A stretch of 48,187 bases of DNA, taken from contig CANQWG010000006.1 of NCBI GenBank assembly GCA_947627505.1, forward strand, positions 1-48,187. The letters are read 5' to 3'. This document shows, one piece after another, positions 45,228 to 48,187 of this stretch. Position 1 is the first letter of the stretch; the number at the start of each line of letters is the position of its first letter. The notes beneath the pieces were generated by a model. The model saw nothing but the letters and a program-made list of their open reading frames with translations. It was not told the origin of the DNA and did no database searches. The DNA is from an uncultured Bacilli bacterium (GTDB lineage: Bacteria; Bacillota_I; Bacilli_A; RFN20; CAG-449). The translations under genes were made by a program, and so were the position numbers.

Positions 45228-46150
45228 ATCGCAAGCTCCTTTAAGTCTTTACCAGTTATGTTTAAAAAAACATTGTCCATTTTTCCTTTAACTACTTCAA
45301 AATCAAAGATATATTTACCATAATTAATGATTATATTTTTAGCTTCTTCGATATTTGTTAGTTCTAATTCTAAAGCTTTATCCGTCTTTATAAATTTTAC
45401 TTGATTTTGATTTAGTATGGCTGGAAATTGTTCAGCATACTTATATATTTTCAAAATATCATTAGCATATTTATTTTTTAAATTATTCGGTGTATCGTTT
45501 GCTACAATTTTCCCATTATCGATAATCACAATCGTATCTGCCTCATCGGCTTCTTCCATATAATGAGTCGTTAAAATGATGGTAAGTTCTTTTGTTAATC
45601 TTAAGTTAGATAAAAGTTTCCAAACTAAAATTCTTGTTTTAGGATCAAGTCCGGTAGTCGGTTCATCTAATATCAGAATTTCAGGATTATGAATGAGAGC
45701 ACGAGCAATATCCACTCTTCTTTTTTGTCCCCCACTTAATTTATAAAGAGCGCGATTTAAAATATCTTTAAACTCTAAAGTTTCGGCAAGATAATCCAAA
45801 TTTTCTTTAAATTTTTCTTTTCTCATGCCATATAAATCTGCTTTAAATTTTAAATTTTCAAAGACAGTAAGTTTTAAATCGAGAACAGAATTTTGAAAAA
45901 CAGTACCAAGTTTTGGTTTGATTTTACTAATATCATTATCCAAGTTTAAGCCACCAATAACAACATCCCCATCATCTTTTTTAAGTTGTCCACATAAAAT
46001 ATTTATCGTCGTCGATTTACCCGCGCCATTTAAACCTAAAAAAGCAAAAAATTCCCCTTTTTTTATTGAAAAAGAAATATCATCAACTGCTTTGACGTCT
46101 TTAAAATATTTTTTTAAATGATTAATTTCAATAATATTATTTGTTGTCAT
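45224..46150 (-). CDS. ABC transporter ATP-binding protein (DrrA-like)
   Basis: Nucleotide-binding subunit for the permease downstream. Walker A GLNGAGKST (39-47), Q-loop TVFQNSVLD, signature LSGGQKRR, Walker B ILILDEPTTGLDP, H-loop TTHYMEEAD. The C-terminal 80 residues are the DrrA/CcmA-type regulatory tail. Length 308. Start overlaps the AbrB-like gene by 14 nt. Most similar in layout to multidrug or antimicrobial-peptide exporters. Confidence 0.95.
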   Translation of the reverse strand: MTTNNIIEINHLKKYFKDVKAVDDISFSIKKGEFFAFLGLNGAGKSTTINILCGQLKKDDGDVVIGGLNLDNDISKIKPKLGTVFQNSVLDLKLTVFENLKFKADLYGMRKEKFKENLDYLAETLEFKDILNRALYKLSGGQKRRVDIARALIHNPEILILDEPTTGLDPKTRILVWKLLSNLRLTKELTIILTTHYMEEADEADTIVIIDNGKIVANDTPNNLKNKYANDILKIYKYAEQFPAILNQNQVKFIKTDKALELELTNIEEAKNIIINYGKYIFDFEVVKGKMDNVFLNITGKDLKELAI

Positions 46151-46361
46151 TTTTGTCTTCCTTTAATTTAAAAATTTCTTCTGCAAATTTTAAATAATCA
46201 TCGTATTTTGCAATTGCAATGCCTTTACTTTTATCACCAAGTAAAATTAATGTATCTCCATCTTTAAAGCCAAATACATCTCGCGCTTGTTTTGGAATAA
46301 CAATTTGTCCTTTACTTGTTATTTTAGTGGTCCATATAAATTTATCCTGTTCGTTGTTCAT
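46137..46361 (-). CDS. AbrB/SpoVT-type DNA-binding protein
   Basis: The 74 residues contain the swapped-hairpin barrel of AbrB: TTKITSKGQIVIPKQARDVF and FKDGDTLILLGDKSKGIAIA. The C-terminal 20 residues are a charged helix. It begins the operon with the ABC genes. ACATATATG follows GGAG closely. Direct and inverted TTCTTAC words over the promoter suggest it represses its own operon; release on drug stress would induce export. Function inferred from context. Confidence 0.88.
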   Translation of the reverse strand: MNNEQDKFIWTTKITSKGQIVIPKQARDVFGFKDGDTLILLGDKSKGIAIAKYDDYLKFAEEIFKLKEDKNDNK

Positions 46362-46378
46362 ATATGTTCTCCTTATTA

Positions 46379-46422
46379 TTCTTACTTTTCTTACATTATA
46401 TCAAAAATAAGAATTAAGTCAA
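46379..46422 (-). promoter_or_regulatory. AbrB-ABC operon promoter with repeated GTAAGAA operator
   Basis: Minus-strand TTGACT (46417-46422) and TATAAT (46395-46400), 16-bp spacer. GTAAGAA occurs twice in tandem, 9 bp apart (46388-46394 and 46379-46385), and inverted as TTCTTA (46408-46413) inside the spacer. Confidence 0.78.
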
Positions 46423-46508
46423 TTAAAATGTGCCTTTTTATTTATCTATCATTGCCACGCTATTTAAAATTTCAAAAAAGGTCCTAGAAAATATAACTTA
46501 GATCAAGA

Positions 46509-46539
46509 TAAAAAAAAGATTGACACATTGTATCAATCT
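46509..46539 (-). terminator. tRNA-Val terminator, best member of the AGATTGATAC family
   Basis: Minus-strand AGATTGATAC (46530-46539) pairs at all ten positions with GTGTCAATCT (46517-46526), loop AAT, then T8. It directly follows tRNA-Val. Confidence 0.88.
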
Positions 46540-46552
46540 AATTTTTTCAATA

Positions 46553-46628
46553 TGGTGGGCGCTGAGGGGATCGAACCCACGACCTCTTCCGTGTGAAGGA
46601 AACGCTCTCCCGACTGAGCTAAGTGCCC
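46553..46628 (-). tRNA. tRNA-Val (anticodon CAC)
   Basis: GGGCACT pairs with AGCGCCC (one mismatch/G-T), encoded CCA. The anticodon loop TTCACAC gives CAC. D arm GCTC...GAGC and T arm GTGGGTTCGATCCC are normal. Confidence 0.93.
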
Positions 46629-46630
46629 AT

Positions 46631-46656
46631 AAAATGCTACTTAATAGTAGCATTAT
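46631..46656 (-). terminator. terminator after the alcohol dehydrogenase gene
   Basis: AATGCTAC (46633-46640) and GTAGCATT (46647-46654), perfect 8-bp stem; on the minus strand TTTAT follows before tRNA-Val. The T-tail is short, so part of the transcripts may read into tRNA-Val. Confidence 0.65.
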
Positions 46657-46658
46657 TA

Positions 46659-46696
46659 GATGTTTTTTTCAACTAATATATAATTTAAATTTTAGA
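46659..46696. repeat. 36-bp repeat, copy B (38 bases here)
   Basis: Same words as 44178-44213, with seven rather than five T after GATG. It covers the stop codon of the alcohol dehydrogenase gene and the 35 bases downstream. Confidence 0.85.
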
Positions 46697-47858
46697 GCGA
46701 TTGACGCAATATTTTTTCAACGTCATCATTTGTTAAATTATAATATCCGCCTTCGCTAGCGCGATACGTTTTTGCAATCATAGGAATCATCTCTTCTTTG
46801 ACTCCGATTTCTTTAATGCTCATGGCTAAGTCTATCTCACGCATCCAATTTTCAAGTTTCTTCAATCCTTCTAAGGCAATTTGTTCATCGGTTTTATTAT
46901 CTACATTCACATTCCACACTTCAATTGCAAATCTTTTAAATTTAGGAAGACCATATTTTAAAATATAGCGATAATAAGCAAGTGAAACCGCAGATAAAGT
47001 CATTCCATGCGTTGCATCAGTATACGCCGCGATATGTTGTCCGATAGCGTGAACTGTCCAATCGGTTGTTTTACCTTTTGCGACCAAAGTGTTTAACGCC
47101 CAAGTCGAAATCCACATGATATTGCTTCTTGCATCATAATCATAAGGATTATTTACTGCAATTCTAGCACTATTAATCAGTGATTTCATCAACGCTTCTA
47201 TCAAATAATCGGAAGTATTATCGTCATCATCGGAGAAATATTGTTCCATAAGATGTGACATGATATCGAAAATGCCCGCAACCATCTGATATTTTGGTAC
47301 CGTGTATGTATATTTCGGATTTAAAATAGAAAATTTTGGAAATAATTCGTGATTAAAAACATGTCCAACTTTCATTTTTGCTTGATGATTGGTAATCACG
47401 GATCCGCCGTTCATCTCGCTTCCGGTACCAACCATAGTCAAAATGCATCCGATAGGAATAAGTTTGCACTTCGGTTCTTCAAATTTTATAAAATACTCTT
47501 CCCATGGATCCTCCGCGCAATAAGCCGAAGCTGAGACCGCCTTTGCATAATCGATAACCGAACCACCGCCTACCGCTAAAATAAGATCAATATTATTTTC
47601 GCGCGCCAATTTAGCTCCTTCATATAATTTTTCAATCGTCGGATTAGGCATAACTCCCGGGTCTTCAATGATAACTTTCTCGTTTTCTTTTAAAATTTTA
47701 ACAACTTCATCGTAAAGTCCGGTTTTTTTAATTGAACCACCACCATAAATCAACATAATTTTGGAACCATAATGTTTTAATTCATCTTTCAAATAATTTA
47801 AAGATTGATCACCAAAATATAACTTGGTAGGATTGCAATAAACAAAATTTCCTCGCAT
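46692..47858 (-). CDS. iron-containing alcohol dehydrogenase (butanol-dehydrogenase-like)
   Basis: NAD(P)-dependent reduction of aldehydes to alcohols in fermentation. The 388 residues carry the cofactor motif GGGSVIDYAKAV, GTGSEMNGGSVITN, and the metal-binding DIMSHLMEQYF and HAIGQHIAAYTDATHG histidines. The group is nearest YqhD/BdhA. Start ATG with AAAGGAGAG upstream. The stop codon lies in repeat copy B, but the C-terminus is of normal length and shape, so the repeat has not truncated it. Confidence 0.93.
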   Translation of the reverse strand: MRGNFVYCNPTKLYFGDQSLNYLKDELKHYGSKIMLIYGGGSIKKTGLYDEVVKILKENEKVIIEDPGVMPNPTIEKLYEGAKLARENNIDLILAVGGGSVIDYAKAVSASAYCAEDPWEEYFIKFEEPKCKLIPIGCILTMVGTGSEMNGGSVITNHQAKMKVGHVFNHELFPKFSILNPKYTYTVPKYQMVAGIFDIMSHLMEQYFSDDDDNTSDYLIEALMKSLINSARIAVNNPYDYDARSNIMWISTWALNTLVAKGKTTDWTVHAIGQHIAAYTDATHGMTLSAVSLAYYRYILKYGLPKFKRFAIEVWNVNVDNKTDEQIALEGLKKLENWMREIDLAMSIKEIGVKEEMIPMIAKTYRASEGGYYNLTNDDVEKILRQSL

Positions 47859-47935
47859 GTTTTCTCTCCTTTTATTATTTTAATAATAACATAAAAGTTA
47901 TATGCAACGATAAAAATGTTCAATAAATTTGGCAT

Positions 47936-47957
47936 AAAAAAGAGCACCTTAGTGCTC
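47936..47957 (-). terminator. tRNA-Ile terminator
   Basis: GAGCAC (47942-47947) and GTGCTC (47952-47957) around CTTA, followed on the minus strand by TTTTTT. 13 nt past the tRNA-Ile 3' end. Confidence 0.88.
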
Positions 47958-47970
47958 GAATAATCATTAT

Positions 47971-48047
<77 letters not shown>

Positions 48048-48058
48048 AACGCTTAGTT

Positions 48059-48087
48059 ATAATACAATAATCGTTAATGAAAATCAA
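48059..48087 (-). promoter_or_regulatory. tRNA-Ile promoter
   Basis: Minus-strand TTGATT (48082-48087) and TATTAT (48059-48064), 17-bp spacer, start about 6 nt before the tRNA. Confidence 0.8.
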
Positions 48088-48113
48088 TATCATTTTAAAT
48101 TTTTAATAAAAAG

Positions 48114-48187
48114 TGTTAATTATAAAAGCAAGTGCAACAAACAAAGAAAGAAACGGGAAGAAAATGTTGCAAACAGAAGTAAAATTA
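48114..48187. repeat. 74-bp repeat, copy 2, runs to the window edge
   Basis: Three differences from copy 1 at 44215-44288. The repeat may continue beyond the window. If it is an IS30 end, the transposase would lie to the right on the minus strand. Confidence 0.8.

Noticed and set aside
46520-46759. 79-residue plus-strand frame containing WWALRGSNPRPLPCEG
   Set aside because: Well-known artefact from translating the complement of a tRNA gene, here tRNA-Val.

Overview
The window is about 48 kb of AT-rich DNA from a low-GC Gram-positive bacterium (Bacillota). The core gene order (polC, rseP, dxr, cdsA, uppS, frr, pyrH, tsf, rpsB, then xerC, trmFO, topA, dprA, rnhB, rbgA, lepB) is the Firmicutes one. 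A DgcA/alMGS-like glycolipid glycosyltransferase next to a flippase-like membrane protein points towards Bacilli close to the Mollicutes (RF39, Acholeplasma or Erysipelotrichia-like). That placement is inference. UGA is a stop here: two gene pairs overlap through ATGA (30782-30785 and 45224-45227), so the genetic code is the standard one. Almost everything is on the minus strand, so transcription runs from high to low coordinates.

Layout. (1) 1-5.3 kb: a type I restriction-modification locus, transcribed hsdR, then a half-size hsdS with one recognition domain, then hsdM, then the start of a further reading frame (probably a second hsdS) cut by the window edge. (2) 5.5-8.2 kb: tRNA-Leu, a guanine-deaminase-like enzyme, an unknown acidic membrane protein, tRNA-Ala and tRNA-Pro, divided by intrinsic terminators. 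(3) 8.2-32 kb: the conserved housekeeping block for DNA replication (PolC), isoprenoid and phospholipid synthesis, intramembrane proteolysis, translation, tRNA modification, topoisomerase, DNA processing, ribosome assembly, protein secretion, RNA decay (YhaM), RecX and glycolipid synthesis. (4) 32.2-33.6 kb: the only intact plus-strand operon, a membrane-anchored XRE regulator and a DUF4349 lipoprotein, with a clear promoter and a palindromic operator. (5) 33.6-46.5 kb: an accessory zone with an aldo/keto reductase, a TPR protein, a decayed PD-(D/E)XK nuclease, a decayed WYL regulator whose operator survives, a Fic protein with a strong operator and a duplicated 3' end, two DUF4143-type ATPases plus a third as a fragment, IS30 and IS3 remnants, and an AbrB-ABC transporter operon. 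(6) 46.5-48.2 kb: tRNA-Val, an iron-containing alcohol dehydrogenase, tRNA-Ile and a 74-bp repeat.

The most unusual material is regulatory and repetitive. One terminator stem sequence recurs at five sites. Direct or inverted repeats sit at the promoters of fic, both DUF4143 ATPases, the AbrB operon, the XRE operon and hsdS-hsdM. A hairpin covers the dprA ribosome-binding site, and rpsB has a structured leader. Several accessory genes carry frameshifts in A or T runs. I found no clearly new multi-gene system; the best leads are the hsd locus with a half-S subunit and the repeat-controlled ATPase and Fic units.
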